Assembly: GCA_002155895.1 (NCBI GenBank)
Contig: MUMD01000192.1
Coordinates: 1-34,547 of the forward strand
DNA: 34,547 nt
From: Streptomyces rochei
GTDB lineage: Bacteria > Actinomycetota > Actinomycetes > Streptomycetales > Streptomycetaceae
Direction: 5' to 3'
The notes under the pieces were generated by a model that saw nothing but the letters and a program-made list of their open reading frames with translations, had not been told where the DNA came from and ran no database searches. The position numbers and the translations under genes were made by a program. This document shows, piece after piece, positions 1 to 7,608 of this stretch. The stretch's first letter is position 1. Every line of letters begins with the position of its first letter.

Positions 1-361
1 CCTCCCCCCCCACCGTCCAGCGCCGGTGCCGACCGCCCGCGCGTGAGCCCGGCCCCAACCCGCGCCGACGGCTCCCTGTGCGGACCGTGGTGGGAGCCCC
101 AACCAGACGCCGGGCCACCTCTCCGGTGGTCAGTCCACCGGGCGCCGGACCGCCGTCACAGGCTGGGTTCGCGCCGTCTTCCCTCCGTGCGCCCATGTCT
201 CCACTCTACGACGCACAAACGATGCATGTTGTCTGCGTCGTTTGCGCGTTCAAGACTGGAAGCACGCTCACGGTGGCGAAGGAAGTTCGTGATCGGCGGA
301 CCATCTGTTCGGCGGATGTCCGTTCCCCGCCCCGGTAGGGCGCACGGCAGGAGGAGCGGCC
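1..361. other. Left-edge non-coding stretch
   Basis: I see no credible gene here; the open frames are GC-driven and lack family resemblance. The part around 200-260 is less GC-rich than its surroundings and holds an 8-bp inverted repeat, ACGACGCA at 208-215 and TGCGTCGT at 234-241, so it may contain the promoter of the decayed sigma-factor gene that starts at 362. No clear -35/-10 pair could be assigned. Confidence 0.4.
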
Positions 362-892
362 ATGAACACGCGCCCGCGACCGACCACCACCCTCGTCCCG
401 CTCGTGGAGGAGTCCCGGTGCGCGGAGGAGCCGGCCCCCGGCCCGGTCGGGACCGACGAGGAAGCGTTCGCAGCCGTCTACCGGTGCCCGGGCTCACTGG
501 CGCACACCGTGGCCACCCGGCCCCTCGGCGCCAGTCATGAGGCCGAGGACGTCACCCGGCAGGTGTCCATCGGTGTCTGGCGCGGTCGGCACGGCTTCCG
601 GCCCGAGCGGGAGGTGCTGGACCAGGTGCTGCCCGTCGAGGCCGTGTCCCGGTCGACGCACGCTCAGCGCGAGTTGCCGTGCACGGCCTTGCACGAGGAC
701 CTGACGCAGGTCCGGATTCCGGAACGCGCCGCCGTGCCCCTGGGCACGGTCGAGAGCCTCGACCGCCGCGGACTCCATCGGTTGCGCACGTACGCCGACC
801 GGGGCGACACCATCGGCACCGACGTGTGGCCTCGTCGAGGAAGTGGCGCCTCGGCGCATCCACGACACCGCCCACCCGTGAAACGAGTGTGA
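362..892 (+). pseudogene. Decayed ECF sigma factor (internally deleted)
   Basis: The 176-residue frame has a strong ribosome binding site (AGGAGGAGCGGCC before the ATG). Residues about 32-85 resemble region 2 of an ECF sigma factor: DEEAFAAVY, then EAEDVTRQV and GVWRGRHGFRPER. Residues about 115-145 resemble region 4: LTQVRIPERAAVPLGTVES followed by LHRLRT, the usual sigma-4 helix-turn-helix ending. Between them the end of region 2, the linker and the start of region 4 are missing or unrecognisable, and the DNA-contacting motifs are altered. It is shorter than the usual 180-200 residues while carrying a non-homologous tail of about 25 residues. I infer a pseudogene that once may have driven the DUF4397-sortase pair immediately downstream. 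A divergent but expressed protein cannot be excluded. Confidence 0.6.
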
Positions 893-935
893 GACACCGC
901 AGCAGGCGGTGACTCCCCACGAGGGGATGATTCCC

Positions 936-1772
936 ATGACCAACCGGACCACCATCGCCGTCGCCGCCTCCGCCGGGGCCTGCGCCCTGGCTCTCGGCGT
1001 GACCGCACCCGCCATGGCCGCCCCCGCCCAGGCGCAGGACACAGCCATGGTGTCCGTCTTCCACGGCATCCCCGGCATGACGGTCGACGTCTACGCCAAC
1101 GGTGACGAATTGCTCAGTGACTTCAAGCCCGGCACGGTGACGGAGCCGCAGTCCCTCGAGGCGGGGACCTACGACATCCAGATCTTCGAAGCCGGCAAGG
1201 GCCCCGACGGCACACCCGCCCTGGAGAAGCAGGTGAAGGTACCCGAAGGCGGCAACGCCACCGTCGCCGCCCACCTCTCCGCCGACGGCAAGCCCCAGCT
1301 GACGGCGTTCACCGACGACGTGTCCAGGGTGGACGCCGGCCAGGCGCGCCTGACCGTCCGCCATGTCGCCGCCGCGCCCGCGGTGGACGTACGCGCCGGC
1401 GGGGAGCCCGTCTTCACCGGCCTGACGAACCCGGACCAGGACACCGCGGCCGTCGACGCGGGCACCGTGAACGCCGACGTCGTCCTCGCGGGCACGGACA
1501 CCGTGGCCGTCGGACCGGCCGAACTCGACCTCAAGGAGGGCACGAGCAACATCGTCTACGCCTGGGGCAGCGCCGAGGACAAGAACCTGGCTCTGGCCAC
1601 CCAGACCTTCAGCGGCATGGAGACGATGCCCAAGGCGGTGCACGCGGGCGGCAGCGGCGCCGCCGTCACGCCGAACTCCCCCGACCAGTGGCTCGCCTGG
1701 GCCGCGGCGGCCGGTGCGATCACCCTGTCGGGTGTCCTCGTGGCCCGCCGGGTCGCCGGCCGGCGGAATTGA
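936..1772 (+). CDS. Secreted DUF4397 domain protein
   Basis: A 278-residue exported protein. The chosen ATG follows GAGGGG with good spacing; upstream starts at 909 and 927 are possible but lie on or before that site. Residues 1-30 form a signal peptide (TTIAVAASAGACALALGVTAPAMA ending in an AxA-type cleavage site, split here as TTIAVAASAG and ACALALGVTAPAMA). The body has the DUF4397 pattern: VSVFHGIPGMTVDVYANGD and a second repeat starting LTVRHVAAAPAVDVRAGG. The C-terminus carries a hydrophobic segment (WLAWAAAAGAITLSGVLVA) followed by RRVAGRR, so it is probably anchored in the membrane. No LPXTG-like sorting motif is visible before that segment. The stop is 4 bases before the sortase start, which implies an operon. 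The family has no established enzymatic role. Confidence 0.88.
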   Translation: MTNRTTIAVAASAGACALALGVTAPAMAAPAQAQDTAMVSVFHGIPGMTVDVYANGDELLSDFKPGTVTEPQSLEAGTYDIQIFEAGKGPDGTPALEKQVKVPEGGNATVAAHLSADGKPQLTAFTDDVSRVDAGQARLTVRHVAAAPAVDVRAGGEPVFTGLTNPDQDTAAVDAGTVNADVVLAGTDTVAVGPAELDLKEGTSNIVYAWGSAEDKNLALATQTFSGMETMPKAVHAGGSGAAVTPNSPDQWLAWAAAAGAITLSGVLVARRVAGRRN

Positions 1773-1776
1773 CGAC

Positions 1777-2406
1777 GTGCGACGGCTGATCGCACCGACG
1801 ACGGCGGCTGCCGCTCTGGCAGCCGCCCTCGCCTTCTCGGGTGCACCATCGGATGAGGCGCCCGCACCGCCCGACTTCGGATCCGCGCCTTGGCAGCGGA
1901 GAACGGCATCGACCCCGCCGTCCAGCGGCACGGAGTCGCCGGCCGACACCGCCGCGGCCGCACCACCCGAGCGTGTTCGGGTCCGCGACGTGGGTCTCGA
2001 CGCGCGGGTGAAGCCGGTCGGCGTGACTGAGGAGGGAGCCATGACCGTCCCCGAGGACCCCGCCGTGGCAGGCTGGTACCGCTACGGCCCGGTCCCCGGG
2101 AGCCCCGCGGGATCGGCCGTGCTCGTCGGACACGTGGACAGCGAGTCGGGCGCCCTCGGTGAGTTCGCCGCGCTGTACGACATACGGCGCGGCGACCGCG
2201 TCGAGGTCCGGCGGGCGCAGGCCCCGCCGATGGTCTACCTTGTCGCCTCGCGCACCACCGTGCCCAAGGACGAGCTGCCGCCCTCCGTGTTCCGCCGAAC
2301 GGGCGACCCGGTCCTCACGCTGATCACCTGCGCGCCGCCGTTCGAACCCGAGCGCGGGGGCTACCTGTCCAATCTCGTGGTCACAGCCGAGCCGGTGCGC
2401 GGGTGA
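1777..2406 (+). CDS. Class F sortase
   Basis: A 209-residue protein starting at a GTG 4 bases after the DUF4397 stop; a start further upstream would overlap that gene. An N-terminal hydrophobic segment (residues about 5-25) is followed by a Pro/Ala/Ser/Thr-rich linker and then the sortase barrel (about 65-207). The transpeptidase triad is visible: His in LVGHVDSESG, Cys in LTLITCAPPF, and Arg in the following ERGGYLSN. Class F enzymes are common in Streptomyces, often next to DUF4397 or fasciclin-like proteins, and are thought to attach surface proteins through a sorting signal. The adjacent DUF4397 protein lacks an obvious LPXTG, so its identity as substrate is uncertain. A 6-bp stem just after the stop (2410-2428) might be a weak terminator. 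Confidence 0.9.
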   Translation: MRRLIAPTTAAAALAAALAFSGAPSDEAPAPPDFGSAPWQRRTASTPPSSGTESPADTAAAAPPERVRVRDVGLDARVKPVGVTEEGAMTVPEDPAVAGWYRYGPVPGSPAGSAVLVGHVDSESGALGEFAALYDIRRGDRVEVRRAQAPPMVYLVASRTTVPKDELPPSVFRRTGDPVLTLITCAPPFEPERGGYLSNLVVTAEPVRG

Positions 2407-2617
2407 CGGCGTCGCCTCACACGCGACGGCATGGGACCCGTCTCACCGGACGGAACTGGCGATCGGTGACGCGAACAGCGACGAGGACGCCGACGCCCAG
2501 CCCCGTGAAAAGCCGGTTGTGCATGCTGCCTGAGGGAGGTTCACCGCACGCCTGTAACCAGGCTCGGCATCGCCCCGTGTACCAGCCGCACGAGAACCGC
2601 GTGAAACTCTGAAAGGC

Positions 2618-3565
2618 ATGACCCGGATTCTGACGCGCACGGACCTGCTGGAACTGCTGCATCCCTCGGACTGCATCAGGGTGCTGCGAGAAGGGTTTGC
2701 AGCGTCCGTGCACAGTTCTCCGCCAGGCCGGCGGGTGCGCACCGACCTCCCCTTCCCCGGTACTGCGACAGCCTTGCTGCCCGGACTGCTTCCGGGGACA
2801 GACGCCTATACGGTCAAGGTCAACGCGAAGTTTCCTGGCGCGGTCCCGGCCCTGAGGGGTGTGATCTGTCTTCACAGCGGTACGGATGGCGCATTGCTGG
2901 CCTTGATCGACTCCGCCACCATCACGGCCTGGCGGACCGGCCTCGCCGCGGCCCTGGCCACCGACATGATCGCCCGGCCGACGGGCGAGGGCGCCCGCAC
3001 GGTCGGCGTGATCGGCGCGGGAGCCCAGGCCGAACTGACCATACGTGGACTTCGCACGCTGAGATCATGGGACCGTCTGGTCGTCCACGACATCGAGGCG
3101 CCGAGGGCGGCCGCCTTCGCGCAGCGGCACGGTGGCGCGGTGGCGTCGACGCCGACAGAGGTGGCCGCCGCGGCGGACGTGGTGGTGTTGGCCACATGGT
3201 CGCGTGAACCTCTGCTGCATCTGCCGGACGTGCGGCCGGGACAGCACCTGACCACGCTCGGTGCCGACGAACCAGGCAAGCAGGAAATCGCCCCCGAGAT
3301 ACTTCTCTCCGCCCGGCTGATCGTCGACGACACCGCACTTGTCGCAACGCACGGCGCCCTGGCGAACGCTGGATTGCCCTCCTCGACGGCTGCCGCCTCC
3401 CTGGGAGAGGTCATCCGCGGTGATGCCCTCGCCCGCTCCCACAGCCGGGAACTCACCGCCTACGCTCCCGTCGGCCTGCCCTGGCAGGATCTGGCCCTGA
3501 GCTGGCTGGTTTTCCAGCGGGCCGAGGCAACAGGAAGAGGAGCCCTCGTCGATCTCCTGGCCTGA
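2618..3565 (+). CDS. Ornithine cyclodeaminase / mu-crystallin family protein
   Basis: A 315-residue member of the OCD/mu-crystallin family. The start follows GAAAGGC closely. The NAD(P)-binding Rossmann motif GVIGAGAQAELTIRGL sits at about 130-145, preceded by the substrate-side segment SATITAWRTGLAAALATDMI typical of the family, and followed by ADVVVLATWS and LGADEPGKQEI, which match the family's TxGADxPGKxEl signature. Family members deaminate ornithine to proline, reduce ketimines, or oxidise alanine, so the substrate cannot be read from sequence. It stands alone on the plus strand, with a 7-bp stem and TGTG loop just after the stop. It could serve amino-acid or opine-like metabolism. Confidence 0.88.
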   Translation: MTRILTRTDLLELLHPSDCIRVLREGFAASVHSSPPGRRVRTDLPFPGTATALLPGLLPGTDAYTVKVNAKFPGAVPALRGVICLHSGTDGALLALIDSATITAWRTGLAAALATDMIARPTGEGARTVGVIGAGAQAELTIRGLRTLRSWDRLVVHDIEAPRAAAFAQRHGGAVASTPTEVAAAADVVVLATWSREPLLHLPDVRPGQHLTTLGADEPGKQEIAPEILLSARLIVDDTALVATHGALANAGLPSSTAAASLGEVIRGDALARSHSRELTAYAPVGLPWQDLALSWLVFQRAEATGRGALVDLLA

Positions 3566-3583
3566 CGACGGCTGTGGCCGTCG
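3566..3583 (+). terminator. Candidate hairpin terminator after OCD gene
   Basis: CGACGGC at 3566-3572 pairs with GCCGTCG at 3577-3583 around a TGTG loop, beginning at the stop codon of the cyclodeaminase gene. There is no U-tract, which is common for Streptomyces terminators. Confidence 0.5.
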
Positions 3584-3735
3584 GCCACCGGGACCGGCTG
3601 ATGCGCATTGCCCGCGAAGCATGTTCGAGGCGGGCACCCGACTGCGCGAAGAGGTCCGGTCGGCCGGTTGTCCACCGATTCGGTCCTGGACCAGCGCGAC
3701 TGCGGAACGGCGATGTGGTGTGTCAGGCGGACTGA

Positions 3736-3886
3736 CGCGCCGGGCACGAGCAGGACGGGCGGCTTCGCGTGTGTGCACGATGCGGCCCACCACCGCCGTG
3801 GCCAGCCGGCTCAGGCTCTCCTGCCGGATCTGTCGCGGGACGGCCCTCGTCCCGGTGGGCCCGCCCTCCGTAGCCACGTCCACAAC
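3736..3886 (-). pseudogene. Possible universal stress protein C-terminal remnant
   Basis: Read on the minus strand, this part of the 488-base gap between the cyclodeaminase and nitroreductase genes yields VVDVATEGG, then LATAVVGRIVHT, and after a one-base shift PVLLVPGASV. This is the order found at the end of many USP domains (A-T-x-G, a G-S-V-x-x-R-I-V helix, then PVLLVP). The ATP-loop glycines are not all present and the frame is broken, so it would be a pseudogene. The remainder of 3584-4053 shows nothing I can name. An AGGTCCCA half-palindrome lies near 4030. The call is tentative because the match is short. Confidence 0.33.
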
Positions 3887-4053
3887 CCCACCTGGCTTCC
3901 CGACAGTAGCGGCACCGCCAGCAGGCACTGAGTGCGCACCGTCCGGTTCCCGGGCTCGGTCAGCCCTCCCATGGCAGGAAGGAAGCGGCCCTCGGTCCAC
4001 TATGTCGGCCTCGGTCGTCGCCGGCCTACAGGTCCCACGTTGCTGTCGAGGAA

Positions 4054-5046
4054 TCAGGGCCGCACCTCGAGCACATCGGACACCGGTCGCCGTGGTGTCC
4101 GAGGCCCCTTGGGGCCGTATCCCAGTCGTAGCAGCATCTGCGGGTGGCCGGCACCGGTCACCGGATCGCGCAGGAGCCATCGCAGGTCGGGCCGTTCGAG
4201 GGGCTGTGTGGCGAGGGATCCGACCAGGCCTTCGGCTGTGGCCAGCAGCAGGACACGTTCCATGGCCTGACCGGCCCGCAGCCAATCCTCCGGGCGGTCG
4301 TGCGTCGTGCTGAGGCAGGCGATCTGGGGTGCCGCTTCGAAGACCGCGGTGTCCCGTCCCGCCACGCGGCGTGTGCCCGCGAAGTCCCGCAGGGGCGCCC
4401 GGCCTCCGCTTCTGACGGGGCCGAAGGCGTAGTCCGGGACGCCGTCGTCGCTACAGTTGACCGAGGGGGCGTCGGTGCGGGTCCACTCCGCCAGTTCGCG
4501 TTCGGACGCGCGGTCGGTGAGACCGCGTGCCTCGGCCTCCCGCACGAGATCCAGCACATGCTGCAGATGCCAGGGGGCCGGGAAGGCCAGCGCGGCGCCT
4601 TCGCGACGGGCGGCCTCGACCAGAGCGCCGCGCAGGCCGTCAGGGATTCGCTTCTCCTCGAACGGGAAGCGGCTGCTGTGCCGCTCGGTTATGGCCGGGT
4701 GCAGCGGGGCGAGGTCGCTGTCGTCGCCTCCCGGGCCGGCCAGCCGCACGGTCGCGAGGAGTGCCGGATCCTCGGGGCGGGGAAGCAGTCGGGTTTCCGC
4801 GTGCCGACCGTCGTGGGCCACGGCTACCCGCATATTCAGCAGGGCGGCGCCACAGCCTATGTGGAGACCGCGGGCGCGTGGGTCGGAGTACGGCATGGCG
4901 CGGTCGAAGTCGGCGTACAGCTCGAACGTACGCGTCTGACGCACGTAGCGGAAACGCCACGGCTGCGCGTTGTGCATCGAGGGCGCGGCGACAGCGTCAC
5001 CGACCAGACTGATCAGGTGTTCGTCGGATGGTGTTCGAACGTTCAC
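4054..5046 (-). CDS. Acg-family nitroreductase-like flavoprotein
   Basis: A 330-residue protein. I chose the GTG at 5046 because GAGGAG lies 10 bases upstream and family members begin shortly before the DAVAAPSMHNAQPW motif, here at residues about 18-31; an ATG at 5076 has no binding site. The APSMHNAQPWRF signature and the later GLVGSLATQPLERPDLRWLL segment define the Acg subfamily of FMN-binding nitroreductases (Acg/Rv2032, Rv3127 and Rv3131 of M. tuberculosis), all DosR-controlled in that organism. These proteins may sequester or reduce with flavin and lack the usual fused dimer architecture. The gene follows the CBS-BON gene on the same strand with a 122-base gap, so it is probably co-transcribed with it. 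No terminator is evident before the downstream region. Confidence 0.88.
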   Translation of the reverse strand: MNVRTPSDEHLISLVGDAVAAPSMHNAQPWRFRYVRQTRTFELYADFDRAMPYSDPRARGLHIGCGAALLNMRVAVAHDGRHAETRLLPRPEDPALLATVRLAGPGGDDSDLAPLHPAITERHSSRFPFEEKRIPDGLRGALVEAARREGAALAFPAPWHLQHVLDLVREAEARGLTDRASERELAEWTRTDAPSVNCSDDGVPDYAFGPVRSGGRAPLRDFAGTRRVAGRDTAVFEAAPQIACLSTTHDRPEDWLRAGQAMERVLLLATAEGLVGSLATQPLERPDLRWLLRDPVTGAGHPQMLLRLGYGPKGPRTPRRPVSDVLEVRP

Positions 5047-5168
5047 CGGTGTCCATCTCCTCAGTCCGTTCGTCACCGGGCGTGATCTGGCCAGGCGCCC
5101 GGCCGCCGTTGCCTCCGCGGGTGCGACTGGCGCCGCCGTTGTCGGCGGGCCCGGTCACGAGGTCGGCG

Positions 5169-5867
5169 TCACGGCCCGCTCGGTTGTTCGGACGCCAGGT
5201 CGGGCTCGAGCGCCGGCCGGTGGCGGGGCCCGGCCAGCTCACAACGGACGTCGACCACGCCCTCGACCGAGCGCACCAGCCGTTCGACCAGCGGGACGAC
5301 CGACGTGTCACGCACCCGCCCGGCCAGTGTGACCACGCCCTCACGGACCTCGACCCGGACCGGCCCGATACCGTCCGGAAGGCGGCCGCCGACGACCTCG
5401 TGCCGGACCTCCTCAGCGATCTCCGGGTCGGGCCGCAGGAAGACCCTGAGCAGATCGCCACGACTCACGATCCCCCGCAGCACGCCGTCGGCGTCGACGA
5501 CGGGCAGGCGTTTGACTCCACGCCGCGCCATGACGCGGGCAGCCCCGGCCAGGGTCTCCTCAGGGCGCGCCGTGACGGCGGGGGACGTCATCAGATCCGT
5601 CGCCGTCACCCCTCTCGCCTTGTCGTGCGCCGGGACGGGCCCGGTCCTCGGATGCACATCCTGGTCGCTGTCGCGCAACTCCTCCTTGCGCAGCAGGTCG
5701 GCCTCGGAAACGACTCCGACCACACGGTTCCCCGCATCGATGACGGGGAGCGCACTGATCCGCTGCGTTCGCATGGTCCGCACGATGTCCTTGAACCCCG
5801 CCCCGGCGGCCAGCGCCACGACGGAACGGGTCATGACATCACTCACGGTGTATACGGAGCCGTACAT
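5169..5867 (-). CDS. CBS-CBS-BON domain protein (copy 1)
   Basis: A 232-residue cytoplasmic protein; the ATG follows GGGAGGAAGCG. Residues about 8-62 are the first CBS motif (VSDVMTRSVVAL to VVGVVSEADLLRKEEL), about 88-150 the second (ATDLMTSPAVTA to LRGIVSRGDLLRVFL), and about 155-220 a BON domain (VRVEVREGVVTLAGRVRDTS). CBS pairs bind adenine nucleotides and act as energy sensors; BON domains associate with membranes or phospholipids. The CBS part resembles Hrp1 (Rv2626c), a DosR-regulon protein. A paralogue lies at 6805-7485 in the opposite direction. The upstream region carries the palindrome GGGCCGAACGGTCC centred about 76 bases before the start, a plausible activator site. Its partner or effector is unknown. 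Confidence 0.92.
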   Translation of the reverse strand: MYGSVYTVSDVMTRSVVALAAGAGFKDIVRTMRTQRISALPVIDAGNRVVGVVSEADLLRKEELRDSDQDVHPRTGPVPAHDKARGVTATDLMTSPAVTARPEETLAGAARVMARRGVKRLPVVDADGVLRGIVSRGDLLRVFLRPDPEIAEEVRHEVVGGRLPDGIGPVRVEVREGVVTLAGRVRDTSVVPLVERLVRSVEGVVDVRCELAGPRHRPALEPDLASEQPSGP

Positions 5868-5936
5868 CGCTTCCTCCCGCACATATGGGCGGCGTTCTCA
5901 CATGTCCAGGATCGGCCCTGTCGCCTGGGCCGGCAT

Positions 5937-5950
5937 GGGCCGAACGGTCC
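5937..5950. promoter_or_regulatory. DevR-box-like palindrome upstream of CBS-BON copy 1
   Basis: GGGCCGAACGGTCC: 6-base half-sites GGGCCG and CGGTCC with a two-base centre, one position off perfect symmetry. It lies about 76 bases before the start at 5867. The spacing mimics the mycobacterial DosR box core (GGGACT, two bases, AGTCCC). Assignment to an OsdR/DevR-type regulator is inference. Confidence 0.45.
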
Positions 5951-6151
5951 GATCCGCGGGGCCATCCTTCCCGCCCCGCCGAGAGCGGCACGATCGATCA
6001 GGCTCTCGTGACCCGCGCCTGCCACCGCCGACCAGTCACGTCTGCTCCGTCACTCTCCGGACCGGAGGGTGGTCAGTACGCGGAAGCCCCCCGTTGCCGG
6101 AACATCTCACAGCGGTGCGACGTCGGCGCGGGGTCGTGTACCTGCACGTCA

Positions 6152-6165
6152 GGGCCGAACGGCCG
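6152..6165. promoter_or_regulatory. DevR-box-like palindrome upstream of cNMP gene
   Basis: GGGCCGAACGGCCG shares 12 of 14 bases with the site at 5937-5950 and lies about 150 bases upstream of the start at 6314. It probably serves the cNMP-CBS transcription unit. Confidence 0.42.
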
Positions 6166-6313
6166 GCGATCGGACCCGGACAGCCCATGGCTTCCGGCTC
6201 CGGACAGGACCAGTCTGGAATCAGCGAAGGACGCGCCACCCGGTTCACGTCCCGGACGCAGGCACCGCTGAACGTTGCCTGGCCGCGTGCACCCAGAAGC
6301 AGGGAGCGCAACG

Positions 6314-6772
6314 ATGACCTCCACCACCACACTGACCGGGGGCCTCCCGGAAGAACACCGTGAACGACTGATGCGAGTCGCGCGCGAGGTCTCCTACGTG
6401 GCAGGCGCGCGACTGTTCGAGGAGGGCGGTCGTGCGGACCGGTTCTGGATCGTCCGCACCGGCACCGTCATCCTCGACCTCCGCGTCCCAGGCCGCCGGG
6501 CCGCCGTCATCGAGTCACTGGGCCACGGGGAACTGGTCGGCTGGTCCTGGCACTTCCCGCCCTACCTGTGGCACCTGGGTGCCGAGGCGATGACCCCGGT
6601 TCGGGCCTGGGAGTTCGACGCCGGGGCGGTCCGTGCCCTGTGCGCCCAGGATCCGGTTCTCGGCCGCGCGGTCGCCACCTGGGTCGGCAACGTCGTCGCC
6701 CACCGGCTGCACGCCGCCCGGATTCGGCTGCTCGACCTGTACGGCCCCCACGGGAGCGGAAGCTCCCTGTGA
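6314..6772 (+). CDS. Stand-alone cyclic-nucleotide-binding domain protein
   Basis: A 152-residue protein consisting almost only of a cNMP-binding fold. The start was set at MTSTTTL, preceded by AGGGAGCGCAACG. Residues about 10-125 follow the CRP-type beta roll: GARLFEEGGRADRFWIVRTG, then LGHGELVGWSW in the place of the phosphate-binding cassette. There is no C-terminal helix-turn-helix or catalytic domain, unlike CRP/FNR regulators. The cassette lacks the usual FGE-x-A-L/R-x-x-A, so ligand binding is uncertain. The gene is 32 bases upstream of the second CBS-BON gene on the same strand, forming a two-gene operon of putative nucleotide sensors. Because mycobacterial Pat enzymes carry a fused cNMP domain, a partnership in trans with the Pat-like protein at 9412-12102 is conceivable, as inference only. 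Confidence 0.8.
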   Translation: MTSTTTLTGGLPEEHRERLMRVAREVSYVAGARLFEEGGRADRFWIVRTGTVILDLRVPGRRAAVIESLGHGELVGWSWHFPPYLWHLGAEAMTPVRAWEFDAGAVRALCAQDPVLGRAVATWVGNVVAHRLHAARIRLLDLYGPHGSGSSL

Positions 6773-6804
6773 CCCATGTGTCGCGCCCCGAGAGGAGTAA
6801 CACC

Positions 6805-7485
6805 ATGCTGTACGGCAGCCCGCGCGTCGTGAGTGATGTCATGACGCACACCGTCGTGGCCGTGGGCCGCGACGCACTGTTCAAGGACATCGTCACGCTC
6901 ATGCAGGAGTGGAAGGTCAGTGCCCTGCCCGTGCTGACGGGCGAGGGCCGCGTCATAGGCGTCGTCTCGGAGGCCGACCTGCTGCCCAAGGAGGAGTTCC
7001 GCGACAGCGACCCGGACCGGTTCACCCAGATGCGCCGCCTGGCCGACCTGGCCAAGGCGGGCGGTCTGACAGCCGCCGACGTGATGTCCGCGCCGGCCGT
7101 CACCGTCCACCCCGACGCCACACTGGCGGAGGCGGCCCGAATCATGGCTCAGCGGAGGGTCAAGCGCCTGCCGGTGGTCAACTCCGAGGGCTTGCTGGAG
7201 GGCGTCGTGAGCCGAGGTGACCTCCTGCGCCTCTTCCTGCGCTCGGACGAGGAGATCGCCGAGGAGGTCGAACGGGAGATCGTGCCATTCCTCTTCCCGG
7301 CCCCCTCTCACCCTGTCCGGGTGGCCGTCTCCGACGGCGTGGTGACGCTCGCCGGTCCGTTCCGCGACACTTCCCTCGTACCCGTCGCCATCCGGCTGGT
7401 CCGCGCCGTGGAGGGTGTCGTCGACGTCGAGTGCCGGGTCGAGCACGGCGGCCCCCGCGAGACCGTCGCAGCCAGTCAGGTGTGA
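6805..7485 (+). CDS. CBS-CBS-BON domain protein (copy 2)
   Basis: A 226-residue paralogue of the protein at 5169-5867; the ATG follows GAGAGGAGTAACACC. The first CBS motif spans about residues 8-62 (VSDVMTHTVVAVG to VIGVVSEADLLPKEEF), the second about 86-148 (AADVMSAPAVTVHPDA to LEGVVSRGDLLRLFL), and the BON domain about 155-218 (VRVAVSDGVVTLAGPFRDTS). CBS pairs typically bind AMP, ADP or ATP. It follows the cNMP-binding gene in the same operon. A strong hairpin just after the stop (7491-7550) ends the unit. Two CBS-BON copies in divergent operons around one regulatory region suggest duplication with separate control. Confidence 0.92.
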   Translation: MLYGSPRVVSDVMTHTVVAVGRDALFKDIVTLMQEWKVSALPVLTGEGRVIGVVSEADLLPKEEFRDSDPDRFTQMRRLADLAKAGGLTAADVMSAPAVTVHPDATLAEAARIMAQRRVKRLPVVNSEGLLEGVVSRGDLLRLFLRSDEEIAEEVEREIVPFLFPAPSHPVRVAVSDGVVTLAGPFRDTSLVPVAIRLVRAVEGVVDVECRVEHGGPRETVAASQV

Positions 7486-7490
7486 CGAGA

Positions 7491-7550
7491 CCGGTTACGG
7501 CGTGCGCGGCCCGATGCATGCAGCGTGCGGCCGCGCACACCCGTAGCCGG
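7491..7550 (+). terminator. Strong two-part hairpin terminator
   Basis: Starting 6 bases after the CBS-BON copy 2 stop, CCGGTTACGG (7491-7500) pairs with CCGTAGCCGG (7541-7550) with one G-U pair. Inside it GTGCGCGGCC pairs with GGCCGCGCAC around a 17-base loop, with a small internal bulge. It would form a long, stable stem without a U-tract. Confidence 0.75.
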
Positions 7551-7608
7551 CACGTGGTGCGCGCCGACCCGGCTGGCCTTCGCCGGTGCAGCTCAGGGCC
7601 GATGCAGC

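Larger units (their letters stand above)
5868..6313. promoter_or_regulatory. Divergent promoter region, CBS-BON and cNMP genes
   Basis: This 446-base stretch between two divergent genes contains no supported gene. It holds two copies of the CCGAACGG-centred palindrome, at 5937-5950 and 6152-6165, each nearer one of the genes. The unusually long spacer and paired sites suggest shared regulation of both transcription units. No convincing -35/-10 elements could be placed. Confidence 0.5.

Noticed and set aside
552-2042. 496-codon open frame on the minus strand
   Set aside because: It lies opposite the DUF4397 gene and sortase gene, has Gly/Arg/Val-rich low-complexity sequence, no family motifs and no binding site; it is a GC-driven shadow.
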